From NCBI RefSeq assembly GCF_018255755.1, contig NZ_CP073766.1, positions 3,100,001 through 3,164,000 of the forward strand: 64,000 nt of DNA. The letters run 5' to 3'. The DNA comes from Chitinophaga sp. HK235 (GTDB taxonomy: Bacteria > Bacteroidota > Bacteroidia > Chitinophagales > Chitinophagaceae). Both the position numbers and the translations under genes were made by a program. Shown piece after piece: positions 16,446 through 24,428 of the stretch (position 1 is the first letter of the stretch; the number at the start of each line of letters is the position of its first letter). The notes under the pieces were generated by a model, which was given only the letters and a program-made list of their open reading frames with translations, did no database searches and was not told where the DNA came from.

Positions 16446-17810
16446 ATGACTCAAAACAGCTATACAACAAATGGTCTATTGTTAAACGCACTGGAACAGT
16501 TTCCAAATGGTGCGTCCATTGAGGAAATCATTTCGCGAAGTGGGTTAAAGCTAAACACACGTACGCTGCAAAGAAGACTGAATGATTTGCGCATTTCCGG
16601 CCTTATAACCACAACAGGCAAAACCCGTGGCCTTCGCTATCATCTAACCAATAAAATTAAATTAGAAAATAGTATCGGTTTCCCGGATATTCTATTATCC
16701 GATGCTTCTCAGAAGATTCTTACAATCGTTCAAAGCCCTGTTCAAAAACGCCGGCCAGTAGGATACAACCGCAGTTTCCTGGAAAATTATCAACCTAATA
16801 TTAGTAATTATCTGTCTCTGTCAGAATTACAAAAATTAGCTGCATTAGGTAATACTGCCAGATTAAACGAACCTGCTGGCACATACGCAAAAGAAATCCT
16901 AAACAGGCTATTAATTGACCTATCCTGGAATTCCAGCCGTCTGGAAGGTAACACCTATTCTCTTCTGGATACTGAGCGACTGATTTCTTCCGGACAAGTT
17001 GCAGACAACAAGTCCGCAAAGGAAGCACAGATGATCCTGAATCATAAGGATGCTATTGAATTCATTGTGCAATTGGCAGACGAAATTGGATTTAACAGGT
17101 ATACTTTACTCAACCTTCATTCGCTGTTGTCTAACAACCTTCTTCCCAATGCTGCCGCATCAGGGAGGTTGAGACATATTCCAGTAGGCATCCAAAATAG
17201 TGTTTACACCCCATTAACTGTCCCTCAGCTAATCGAAGAAATGTTCAGCCTCATGCTTGATAAGGCATCTCAAATTGAGAATCCCTTTGAACAAGCATTT
17301 TTTATCATGGTACATCTTCCTTATTTGCAGCCTTTTGATGATGTGAATAAAAGAGTATCCAGATTAGCTTCTAATATTTCTCTGAATAAACACAATCTAG
17401 CTCCTTTATCTTTCATTGATGTACCGAATGAATTGTATACAAAAGGGCTAATCGGAGTTTATGAGCTAAACAGAATTGAATTACTGAAGGACGTTTTCCT
17501 TTGGGCCTATGAACGTTCAGCAGCGCAATACTCCGTACTTAGACAATCACTAGGTGAACCTGATCCATTCCGACTTAAATACCGCGACCAAATCCGGTCG
17601 ATCATCCGGAGAATAATATCCGAGGCGATGCCAAGACCCAAAGTAGAGCCATTTCTGCAAGATCAGTCCAAAGAACTACCTGAGATAGATAGAGATAAGT
17701 TAATCGAAGTAGTGGAAACAGAATTACTATCGCTGCATGAAGGTAATTTTGCCAGGTACATGGTACGCCCTTCCGAATTCAGGAAATGGCAGGACGAATG
17801 GAAACATTAA
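16446..17810 (+). CDS. Fic-domain protein with N-terminal HTH and degenerate catalytic motif
   Basis: 454 residues. The N-terminal winged HTH (about 7-65, with SIEEIISRSGLKLNTRTLQR) points to DNA binding. A Fic fold follows, with an inhibitory-helix motif SSRLEGN (163-169) that normally blocks the nucleotide site. The catalytic loop, normally HPFxDGNGR, reads QPFDDVNKR (295-303): the catalytic His is Gln and both Gly positions are changed. It therefore probably does not AMPylate in the classical way. Proteins of this degenerate type are common, with little known of their role. Divergent from hsdMSR and just behind an operator-like array, it may regulate the restriction genes; that is inference. 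Confidence 0.8.
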   Translation: MTQNSYTTNGLLLNALEQFPNGASIEEIISRSGLKLNTRTLQRRLNDLRISGLITTTGKTRGLRYHLTNKIKLENSIGFPDILLSDASQKILTIVQSPVQKRRPVGYNRSFLENYQPNISNYLSLSELQKLAALGNTARLNEPAGTYAKEILNRLLIDLSWNSSRLEGNTYSLLDTERLISSGQVADNKSAKEAQMILNHKDAIEFIVQLADEIGFNRYTLLNLHSLLSNNLLPNAAASGRLRHIPVGIQNSVYTPLTVPQLIEEMFSLMLDKASQIENPFEQAFFIMVHLPYLQPFDDVNKRVSRLASNISLNKHNLAPLSFIDVPNELYTKGLIGVYELNRIELLKDVFLWAYERSAAQYSVLRQSLGEPDPFRLKYRDQIRSIIRRIISEAMPRPKVEPFLQDQSKELPEIDRDKLIEVVETELLSLHEGNFARYMVRPSEFRKWQDEWKH

Positions 17811-17876
17811 ATATCTGTGATGGTAATCATGATACCATGTATTTCGGATAAAAAGAGCTGATATTTCCCAAACAAA

Positions 17877-17891
17877 TCCCATCTGGGGTAC
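17877..17891 (+). repeat. Right attachment repeat (attR)
   Basis: TCCCATCTGGGGTAC is identical to the tRNA-Leu 3' end at 6702-6716, without the rest of a tRNA. This marks the right border of the island. Confidence 0.8.
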
Positions 17892-17919
17892 TTTTTAGAG
17901 CGGACGCTCTTAATGATTT

Positions 17920-17951
17920 AAAAGGCATCGTGAAAACGGTGCCTTTTTTAT
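17920..17951 (+). terminator. Terminator, probably the original tRNA-Leu terminator
   Basis: Arms AAAGGCATCG and CGGTGCCTTT (one G-U pair) around a TGAAAA loop, then a T-run. It lies about 30 bases beyond the right repeat, where the terminator of the undisturbed tRNA-Leu would be expected. Confidence 0.75.
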
Positions 17952-18197
17952 TTGCGATAGAATTGTTACACCCTAGTTCACGAACCATTCCTTACATCAT
18001 ATGAGCATTTACCAGCTTCAAATCGTAATTATTTAGCCCGCTGCGATATTACATCACCTAATCGAGCATTTTCATGGAACAAAACGTTGCGCAATTCGGC
18101 TGGGAGTAAGGTAATCCCTACAAACACAATCTCCCCAAACAAAAATCTATGCTAAGTCTGGTTGTTATAGCAGCCGGACTTTTGTATTTTTATAAAC

Positions 18198-18533
18198 ATG
18201 AAACATCCTTTTCAGTGTATTGACTGGAATACTATTGATTCCACGACACATGCCGGTACTACTGGCGTTGCATTATGGCAAACACTTCAATTGCCCGGTT
18301 TGCGAATACGAATTGTTACCTATTCTCCCGGATACCTGGCCGATCATTGGTGTCAGAAGGGACATATTGTTCATTGCCTGGAAGGCAGCTTTATCAGCGA
18401 ACTGGATAATGGGGAACAGTTTGTATTGGATCAGGGTATGACTTACGTCGTTTCTGATGATCTTAGCAATCATCGGTCCAGTACGGAATCAGGAGTTAAG
18501 CTATTGATCATTGACGGAGATTTTCTGAAATAA
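18198..18533 (+). CDS. Small cupin-fold protein (DHCW-motif type)
   Basis: 111 residues, the size of a single-domain cupin. It carries ADHWCQKGHIVHCLEG (about 48-63), the hallmark of the DHCW-motif cupin group, with His residues placed as in cupin metal sites, followed by ELDNGEQFVLDQGMTYVV, the second cupin beta block. Substrate is unknown; small cupins of this kind may bind metal or a small ligand. It is the first gene after the island and is convergent with the radical SAM operon. Confidence 0.8.
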   Translation: MKHPFQCIDWNTIDSTTHAGTTGVALWQTLQLPGLRIRIVTYSPGYLADHWCQKGHIVHCLEGSFISELDNGEQFVLDQGMTYVVSDDLSNHRSSTESGVKLLIIDGDFLK

Positions 18534-18553
18534 CTTGTGGCAGCTGCAAGTTC

Positions 18554-18582
18554 AAAAGGCACCGACTCCTGTCGATGCCTTT
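18554..18582. terminator. Terminator between cupin and radical SAM genes
   Basis: Arms AAAGGCACCGAC and GTCGATGCCTTT with one mismatch and a short TCCT loop. T-rich on the right and A-rich on the left, so it can serve both convergent units. Confidence 0.7.
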
Positions 18583-18621
18583 CTATATTGTCAACCATTT
18601 AGGCATGAGGTCCCGGCAACG

Positions 18622-19224
18622 TTAAATCTTCCTTAGCGACCGCTGTAGCTCCAGAAATTTTTCCTTCGGCATCATCCCATTGATGGCAATCACACCCTCT
18701 TCATCAATGCGCACCTCTACTTTATTTTCGATGGTGTGTAAGTTATTCTCTAAATGTTTATACCTGTCTGTCTGGAAAAAAATACGCTGGTTACTGGAGC
18801 CCACCCAGGGGCGTTCGAAACTGGTTAAGGCTTTTACATAAGGTCCGTCAACAAAAATATCGCACAGCTCAATAATGCCGGCTTTATGCGGGCAGCCGCT
18901 TTCCAGTATGGCTTCTTTGGTATAACCACTGAAGAGCATCAGCGACAGTCCGGATGCCTTTACTTTTTCGAGGAATGGCAGTAGTGCAGCTGCCTGGTCC
19001 ATTGGTTCACCTCCTAAAACAGTGATGCCTTCAATGTCAGGAGTTTCTGCCAGTATCTGCAATAATGATGATGGGTCTACTACTTTTCCTTTGTTTCTAT
19101 CCCAGGTATGCGGTACCATACAATCCTCGCATCTTATAGAGCAACCCTGTACCCAGAGGCAGGCCCTGAGCCCTGGTCCTTCTACAGCTGTTACCGGGAT
19201 AAAAGCATTTATGTATAATTCCAT
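18622..19224 (-). CDS. Radical SAM protein, NrdG-like 4Fe-4S activase family
   Basis: 200 residues. The radical SAM cluster motif is CSIRCEDC (C28, C32, C35), the C-x3-C-x2-C spacing, followed by GGEPMDQ (71-77), the SAM-binding region. It is closest to the small anaerobic-RNR-activase (NrdG-like) class, but no class III ribonucleotide reductase gene is near. It is the last gene of the AAA/DUF1257/DUF2997 operon, 4 bases after a HhH membrane-protein gene. Its target is thus probably another protein of this operon, for glycyl-radical formation or peptide modification; that is inference. Confidence 0.85.
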   Translation of the reverse strand: MELYINAFIPVTAVEGPGLRACLWVQGCSIRCEDCMVPHTWDRNKGKVVDPSSLLQILAETPDIEGITVLGGEPMDQAAALLPFLEKVKASGLSLMLFSGYTKEAILESGCPHKAGIIELCDIFVDGPYVKALTSFERPWVGSSNQRIFFQTDRYKHLENNLHTIENKVEVRIDEEGVIAINGMMPKEKFLELQRSLRKI

Positions 19225-19228
19225 TTAA

Positions 19229-20293
19229 TTAAAATTCTATTACTCTGCCTCTGCCTGTTCCCCTGTCTTTTCCTTTATCATCCTTTTTATCCTTTTTATC
19301 CTGCTCCTCTCTTCTTTCAGGTGCTCCAGTCACTTCAAAGGATGTGGCAAACATAAGGCTGGCTATCATCTCTTCTGTAAATCCCATCCTTTGTTCCATA
19401 TCAAAAATATCGGCAAAATATCCGTTCCTTCTCCGCTCACTGATGATCCCCTTCGCCAGGACCTGGTTGATGCCGGGTAATCTCGTCAATTCACGCTCAT
19501 CTGCGGTATTTACATTGATGTCAAGTGCTAAACTAGCGCCGGGAATTACATCAGGTAACACAGCGGATGTGTTGTAACTGACCTGGTCAATGGTAGTAAC
19601 AGGATCTTCAGCTGTATCAAACATATGTCTTCCCAATGCAATACTGCCAACCAAACTGAATAGAAAGCCCAGCCCGATCAGCATATTATTGAAGCCTTCT
19701 TTAAATTTAAGTTTATAATCTACATATTCCCTGAAGAAAACGTTCAGTTGTTCTCTGATATACTCCTGTTCTTCTTTGGTTTTTCCGAAAGATACATTAC
19801 GTGCTCCTCTTTCGCTTCTTTCTCCTGTTTCACTTTCGACCTTATCCCAGTAAGAATAGAATATACTCCTGCATGCAGTTTTAAAGACATGATAAACATC
19901 ATTGTCGATAGCAATTTCCCCGGACCGCCCTATCTTAAAAAGCTTTTTCAGCTCCTCGTGTTGCTGCATCAATTCCTGAGTTGTCTTATCCAATACACTG
20001 AACATTGATTGTTCGAAGTTCCTATCGATCCTCGATTCATATTGCAGGTTTGCCGATTCAAGATTACGATAAAATGCAGGCTCCCAAAGCTCATTTATTA
20101 ATCCTTTTTGTATATCAATATTCCTGGTGATAATGATTGAATTAATAATAATACCGGCAAGAAGCAGGAAAAAGATCCCTAAACGGCTCCTTCTTTGCAC
20201 AAAGGATAAAACAACACACACGCATGTATTGATTAAAGGAATGAAGCCTATAAGTATACCCAGAATGATGCCCCCCACCCGGCTCCTAAACAT
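19229..20293 (-). CDS. Membrane protein with C-terminal helix-hairpin-helix domain (paralog 1)
   Basis: From ATG 20293 (TTG six bases upstream is less likely) 354 residues. Two N-terminal membrane helices (GGIILGILIGFIPLINT and GIFFLLLAGIIINSIIIT) precede a long charged helical region, and a third helix follows (NMLIGLGFLFSLVGSIAL, about 205-222). A ComEA-type HhH domain (VNTADERELTRLPGINQVLA, then GIISERRRNGYF) lies near 255-315. HhH domains usually bind DNA non-specifically; here the domain may bind protein. The C-terminus is lysine/aspartate-rich and ends GRGRVIEF, nearly the same as the ends of the paralog and of the AAA protein. Function unknown. Confidence 0.75.
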   Translation of the reverse strand: MFRSRVGGIILGILIGFIPLINTCVCVVLSFVQRRSRLGIFFLLLAGIIINSIIITRNIDIQKGLINELWEPAFYRNLESANLQYESRIDRNFEQSMFSVLDKTTQELMQQHEELKKLFKIGRSGEIAIDNDVYHVFKTACRSIFYSYWDKVESETGERSERGARNVSFGKTKEEQEYIREQLNVFFREYVDYKLKFKEGFNNMLIGLGFLFSLVGSIALGRHMFDTAEDPVTTIDQVSYNTSAVLPDVIPGASLALDINVNTADERELTRLPGINQVLAKGIISERRRNGYFADIFDMEQRMGFTEEMIASLMFATSFEVTGAPERREEQDKKDKKDDKGKDRGTGRGRVIEF

Positions 20294-20331
20294 ATGCAAC
20301 GATGGTTTAATGTTTTGAATAATAGTATATG

Positions 20332-21375
20332 TTAATATTCAATAACCCGTCCTCCTCCTCTTTTCGGAGCCTCAAAATCCAGGTTCTGTCTTATTCTGTC
20401 TACCTGCTCGGTGGAGAGCTCTATGCGTTTTTTCAGATCGTTTATATCTGTAAAGCTTCCTCCAGTATTTCTCTCTCCAATGATAGTCTTCGCCAATATC
20501 CTATTGATTCCACGCAACTGCATCAGCTCATCTTCCCCTGCTATATTTACCTTTACAGTAACCGATGACGGAGCCTCCTGCGGTAGCGGTGGTGGCGTTC
20601 TCTGTGGTTGAGGTGATGGCTGAGAGAAAGATGGAGCAGTAGCTGTTATAAAAGCGGTGTCCACATCAACATCTGTACTGAAAGTAACTACCGCCGTTTC
20701 CGAAGGTTTGACAAATAAATTAACCCCGTTTCCGATACATCCCCCCAAACCAATTAAAAAGGTCGCACCTAACAAAAACAAAAAAGTATTAGGGATCACT
20801 CCACGTTCAGACTCCAGGTATGCGTTAACGAATCTATCAACATTGTATGCTACCAGTTTCTCTTTAGTCAATCTTGCAGTATCGAAAATCAGATTATACT
20901 TGTCTTTCCCCGTTCCGGTTTGCACCTGGTTAAGATAATCTCTGTACAAGCGCTGGCTGAGTTGATGAAACTCCGCTTTAGGCTTCTCTGACAAACTGGC
21001 ATTCCGTGCATTTTGCAAGAGGATTTCCAGGTTTTTATCTTTCTGAATCAGTTGGTTGGCGGTATTACTTAAAACCTGTTGCAATATCGTCTCCATCTCA
21101 ACAGAGTCTATAGGCAGATCACGTTTCACCGCTACTTCCTGCAAATGCTGCTGAAAGGCTGTCGGGAAAAAGGTTTTAACAGGTTTATCTTTATTATCAT
21201 AAAAATTAGATACCCCGATGGATACCAAACTCAAACCAGAAATGATCATATAAAAAAGCGCCCACTTCTTCTTTTGCTGGCGAAACGTAAAAAAAGAGGC
21301 GGCGAGCGTATTCAACAATGGTATAACTCCGATGATAACACCCAGCAGTACACCCAATAGTCGTTTTAGAAACAT
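20332..21375 (-). CDS. Membrane protein with C-terminal helix-hairpin-helix domain (paralog 2)
   Basis: 347 residues, same plan as the gene downstream: two N-terminal membrane helices (LLGVLLGVIIGVIPLLNTLA and WALFYMIISGLSLVSIGV), a helical charged middle, a third helix (FLFLLGATFLIGLGGCIG, about 203-220), a proline-rich linker (PSFSQPSPQPQRTPPPLPQ) and a ComEA-type HhH domain (VNIAGEDELMQLRGINRILA, then TIIGERNTGGSF). It ends GGGRVIEY. The two genes look like an old tandem duplication. It starts one base after the DUF2997 gene, so the operon is tight. Topology suggests an inner-membrane platform; role unknown. Confidence 0.75.
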   Translation of the reverse strand: MFLKRLLGVLLGVIIGVIPLLNTLAASFFTFRQQKKKWALFYMIISGLSLVSIGVSNFYDNKDKPVKTFFPTAFQQHLQEVAVKRDLPIDSVEMETILQQVLSNTANQLIQKDKNLEILLQNARNASLSEKPKAEFHQLSQRLYRDYLNQVQTGTGKDKYNLIFDTARLTKEKLVAYNVDRFVNAYLESERGVIPNTFLFLLGATFLIGLGGCIGNGVNLFVKPSETAVVTFSTDVDVDTAFITATAPSFSQPSPQPQRTPPPLPQEAPSSVTVKVNIAGEDELMQLRGINRILAKTIIGERNTGGSFTDINDLKKRIELSTEQVDRIRQNLDFEAPKRGGGRVIEY

Positions 21376-21376
21376 A

Positions 21377-21589
21377 CTAGAGATTATTTGAAAGATGTGA
21401 CCGGTCGTCAGTTTTAACTTCCTGCTCGTAATATTCAGCTGTCAGGGCTTCATTAATGATCTTACCTTCTATGAGTTGTTCAATCAACTTAGTATAATCT
21501 TTACAGGACGGACCTTTTACGCCATTTATTTCAGCAGTTACATTTCCATCTTTATCTATAGAGATAATCAGTTTTCGATCTGTAGACAT
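21377..21589 (-). CDS. DUF2997 family small protein
   Basis: 70 residues starting MSTDRKLIISIDKDGNVTAE. The pattern, a short beta hairpin with I-x-I-x-x-x-G-x-V, then NGVKGPSCKDYTKLIEQLIE with a conserved Cys, fits DUF2997. In other bacteria this family is found beside DUF1257 and AAA genes, as here. Its ATG overlaps the stop of the DUF1257-like gene (TGATG), so translation is coupled. Function unknown; the single conserved Cys (in GPSCKD) could be a modification or cluster site, which is inference. Confidence 0.75.
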   Translation of the reverse strand: MSTDRKLIISIDKDGNVTAEINGVKGPSCKDYTKLIEQLIEGKIINEALTAEYYEQEVKTDDRSHLSNNL

Positions 21590-22023
21590 CAGGCGTTCAA
21601 ATTAAATGTTAACACAATAGACTGATTCTTCTGTACAGCTTCCTGTTCCAATACCAGTCCTTTTTCTTCTGCTTTTGCTTTTATAGCATTATAAACATAA
21701 TCCTGTACCATTCCTTTGTATTCAGCTTCTATCTCCTTAACCAGCCTCATGATTGATTCGGCTTCCGAAGCGTAGAAATACTGTACTTCATAAAAACCGG
21801 AACCACTCATTTGAAATACAAGCTGGTAATCGGATATTACTGTTTCAAAGACATTCCCCTCACCACTGATCGGTGCATTATACAGCTTTGTCAATGTATT
21901 CCTGATCAGCGCTGCACTCTTCATATTTGTATCCACAGAGAAGACCGATTTTTTCTCAACTGATTGGTTCCACATGGCTTCCCCTAATGTAATCAGGGGT
22001 CTTATATCATATCTTACACTCAT
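21589..22023 (-). CDS. DUF1257 (Ycf35)-like protein
   Basis: 144 residues. The C-terminal half follows the DUF1257/Ycf35 layout: YEVQYFYASEAESIMRLVKE, then YVYNAIKAKAEEKGLVLEQE, and a final beta strand SIVLTFNL. The family call rests on this layout and on the neighbours, DUF2997 and a Ycf46-type AAA protein; similarity at the N-terminus is weak. It lies 12 bases after the AAA gene and overlaps the DUF2997 start. Function unknown even in cyanobacteria and plastids. Confidence 0.6.
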   Translation of the reverse strand: MSVRYDIRPLITLGEAMWNQSVEKKSVFSVDTNMKSAALIRNTLTKLYNAPISGEGNVFETVISDYQLVFQMSGSGFYEVQYFYASEAESIMRLVKEIEAEYKGMVQDYVYNAIKAKAEEKGLVLEQEAVQKNQSIVLTFNLNA

Positions 22024-22035
22024 GAAAAATAAATT

Positions 22036-23676
22036 TTAGAATTCTATACTGCGACCACCTCTTGAAGCCTCTTCATCCGGCTTTTTAGGATCGTTGTTCA
22101 CAGATTGATTATTGGGTACTTTATGACTAACAGAAGTAGCAGATACCGCCCGGACATTAGCCCATTCCCTGATAGCGCGGATCTTTTCCGACTGTGTGAC
22201 AACCAGTGGAACGGTGTTTTCAATAGCAGTAATAAAATCCCCCATAGCAATAGACCTGTTTTCAGAGAATGCCTCAAACAAGCCACTAATCACTACCTGC
22301 TCTATTTCTGCTCCTGTAAACCCTTCGGTTCTTTCTACCAATGGATCAATAAAACTGTCATCCAGTTTCTGATTGCCTATTACATCCGGGTGATTCAATC
22401 GTTTTTTCAGGTGTATATCGATAATGATCTTCCTTTCTGCTCTGGTAGGAAGATCGACAAAAAATATTTCGTCGAAACGACCTTTACGCATCAGTTCCGG
22501 TGGCAGAAAATCTATATTGTTGGCAGTAGCCACTACAAATACAAACTTTTCTTTCTCCTGCATCCAGGTCAGGAAAGTTCCGAATAAACGGGTAGCGGTA
22601 CCACTGTCTCCCGATGAGCCTACTCCTGAAAACGCTTTCTCAATTTCATCTATCCAGAGCACACAGGGGGCCATAGATTCTGCCGTTTGAATAACCGTGC
22701 GCATATTGCGCTCACTACTTCCTACAAGACCGCTGAACACAGCGCCCATGTCCAATCTTAACAAGGGTACGTTCCAGGAAGTGCTCACCGTTTTTGCCGT
22801 TAAGCTTTTACCACAACCGGGCAAACCAGTGATCAGGACACCGCGAGGGGCAGGAATATTATATTTTCTTGCCTGTTCAGACCAGCTGTCAGACCGCTTT
22901 TCCAGCCATTTTTTAAGATTTTCCAATCCACCTATATCCTCCATCTTCAGCTTAGGCATACTGAACTCCAGCAGGCCGTTACGATGGATGATTTGTTTCT
23001 TTTCTTCCGCTATTGTGCTGATATCATTAATGTTCAAAACCCCGTCGTTAACCATCGACAAGGCAAAAGCATTTTCGGCTTCATTAAGGGTAAGTCCACA
23101 GGCGGCCTCACATAAACGGGCAACGGCGTTATTAGAATTCAGATCGAAACGCAGACGCTGGTTCTGTTTGTTTTGCTCCACCAGGTTTAATAATACCCTC
23201 TGGATCTCATCAGCCGTAGGCAAAGAGAATTCCTTGATAAGGATCTCTTTTTGCAAAGCATCCGGAATAAATTTATCATGACCGGTTATAATCACAGTTT
23301 TCAGCCAGTTGCCTTCCTTGATGCGCCAAACCAGGTCTTTTAATTTACGAATGATATTCTGCTCACAGTTTGGGTTAGCCAGTTGTGCATACATGTCTTT
23401 CAGAATGAGTACACCATCTTCCTCCAGCTCATCTGCAAACTCCAATGCCCGCATGGGAGTTTTTACGTCACCTTTTTCAATCCTGTTGTTCCTGACATAA
23501 CCATCCACCACCGTCCATTCCCATACAGACCTGGGTTTATTAAACAGGGAGGTATCTTGTAACATTGCTTTTACGGTGTCAACAAATCGCTTTTCTTCCC
23601 AGGTTACCACATAAATAATAGGGAAACGCGCTTTAATCAGGGCCGCAAGTTCTTTAGTAAAATCAGTAACAGGCAT
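22036..23676 (-). CDS. AAA+ ATPase of the Ycf46 type
   Basis: 546 residues. The N-terminal domain (about 1-235) is the Ycf46 type: ALIKARFPIIYVVTWEEKR, GVLILKDM and TVIITGHD, a degenerate NTPase fold. The AAA+ module has Walker A GLPGCGKS (284-291), Walker B WIDEIEK (341-347), sensor 1 VVATANN and an arginine-finger region RKGRFDEIFF (398-407). The C-terminal lid is followed by a disordered, charged tail ending RGGRSIEF, a tail shared with the two HhH membrane proteins. It is the first gene of the six-gene operon. Probably a remodelling ATPase that works on another operon product; substrate unknown. Confidence 0.9.
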   Translation of the reverse strand: MPVTDFTKELAALIKARFPIIYVVTWEEKRFVDTVKAMLQDTSLFNKPRSVWEWTVVDGYVRNNRIEKGDVKTPMRALEFADELEEDGVLILKDMYAQLANPNCEQNIIRKLKDLVWRIKEGNWLKTVIITGHDKFIPDALQKEILIKEFSLPTADEIQRVLLNLVEQNKQNQRLRFDLNSNNAVARLCEAACGLTLNEAENAFALSMVNDGVLNINDISTIAEEKKQIIHRNGLLEFSMPKLKMEDIGGLENLKKWLEKRSDSWSEQARKYNIPAPRGVLITGLPGCGKSLTAKTVSTSWNVPLLRLDMGAVFSGLVGSSERNMRTVIQTAESMAPCVLWIDEIEKAFSGVGSSGDSGTATRLFGTFLTWMQEKEKFVFVVATANNIDFLPPELMRKGRFDEIFFVDLPTRAERKIIIDIHLKKRLNHPDVIGNQKLDDSFIDPLVERTEGFTGAEIEQVVISGLFEAFSENRSIAMGDFITAIENTVPLVVTQSEKIRAIREWANVRAVSATSVSHKVPNNQSVNNDPKKPDEEASRGGRSIEF

Positions 23677-23801
23677 AATCGGTTTAATTATTTACTCCGG
23701 ACATTTCACAGGCAAGAATATAGGCATCACCGTTAAAAGCTTGGAAAATATCAGCCTAAATATATATTTATTTTTCTGCAATTTAAATACCTGGAATTAT
23801 T

Positions 23802-23819
23802 TTACCGAACGTTTGGTAA
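23802..23819. promoter_or_regulatory. TetR-type operator in front of the regulator gene
   Basis: TTACCGAACGTTTGGTAA is an 18-bp palindrome with one mismatch. It is followed by a TACATTTG -7 box (23835-23842), so a bound repressor would cover the -33 region. It matches the perfect palindrome at 24429-24448. Confidence 0.8.
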
Positions 23820-23834
23820 TTTAGAATTTACGCT

Positions 23835-23842
23835 TACATTTG
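23835..23842 (+). promoter_or_regulatory. -7 promoter box of the TetR-family gene
   Basis: TACATTTG matches the Bacteroidota TAnnTTTG consensus; it ends five bases before the ATG, so the mRNA has a very short leader or the true start codon lies further downstream. Confidence 0.5.
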
Positions 23843-23846
23843 TTTC

Positions 23847-24410
23847 ATGAGACCGCAAAAAATAGATGATGCCCGGCTGATTGAAGGACTGATGTCGGTG
23901 TTGCAATCCAAGGGATTTGAAGGTGCCAGCCTCAACGACCTGGCTCAGGCCACCGGTTTGCAAAAAGCCAGTCTTTACCACCGGTTTCCGGGAGGGAAGA
24001 ATGAGATAGCTCTCATGGTGCTCGGTTTCGTATATGCGTGGATAAAGGATAACATATATCTGGTACTGACGGAGAAAGGCGTAGCGCCTGTCTCTAAATT
24101 ACAGCGGGCCATACAGCATATCCGGCATTTGTACCAGAATGGCGAGAAGAGTTGTATCCTCAATGCGCTCTCCCTCGATTCGGGGTTAGTGGTATTGGGT
24201 GATGAGATCAGCAAAGCGATGCAGTTGTGGATTGATGCGTTTACCGCTCTGGGCATTGAACAGGGCTTTACAACAGCACAGGCCAGGGCAAAAGCCAGGC
24301 AATCACTTATTCTGGTGCAGGGGAGCCTCGTACTTGCCAAGGGATTAGGAGACCCGACCCATTTTCATAAGGCCCTTGCCGATCTGAAATTACTTTTTGT
24401 CAACGAGTAA
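23847..24410 (+). CDS. TetR/AcrR family transcriptional regulator
   Basis: 187 residues. The N-terminal HTH is of the TetR type (GFEGASLNDLAQATGLQKAS then LYHRFPGGKNE, about 23-53). The C-terminal ligand domain is of the YxaF/LmrA-like short kind with a Cys (KSCILNALSL). It probably represses itself and the hydrolase downstream, since nearly identical palindromes precede both genes. The inducer is unknown; reactive or halogenated compounds would fit the hydrolase, which is inference. Confidence 0.92.
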   Translation: MRPQKIDDARLIEGLMSVLQSKGFEGASLNDLAQATGLQKASLYHRFPGGKNEIALMVLGFVYAWIKDNIYLVLTEKGVAPVSKLQRAIQHIRHLYQNGEKSCILNALSLDSGLVVLGDEISKAMQLWIDAFTALGIEQGFTTAQARAKARQSLILVQGSLVLAKGLGDPTHFHKALADLKLLFVNE

Positions 24411-24428
24411 AAATTTTTTCACAATAAC

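Larger units (their letters stand above)
6702..17891. mobile_element. Putative genomic island integrated at tRNA-Leu (restriction-modification cargo)
   Basis: About 11.2 kb bounded by the 15-bp direct repeat of the tRNA-Leu 3' end. Cargo: an IS3-family element, a HARE-HTH/PD-(D/E)XK protein, a YgjP-like metallopeptidase, hsdR, hsdS, hsdM and a Fic-like protein. The DNA is visibly richer in A and T than the flanking chromosome, and the cargo is defence-type. No integrase, recombinase or plasmid gene is visible, so the element is probably immobile or was moved in trans. Boundaries rest on the repeat; the island call is an inference. Confidence 0.7.
17811..18197. other. Non-coding junction of the island with the chromosome
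   Basis: Holds the right attachment repeat (17877-17891) and a terminator (17920-17951). The remaining bases to 18197 show no gene or clear structure beyond the leader of the cupin gene. Confidence 0.6.

Noticed and set aside
6702..17891. Prophage or integrative conjugative element
   Set aside because: No phage structural, replication, relaxase or type IV secretion gene lies between the repeats.
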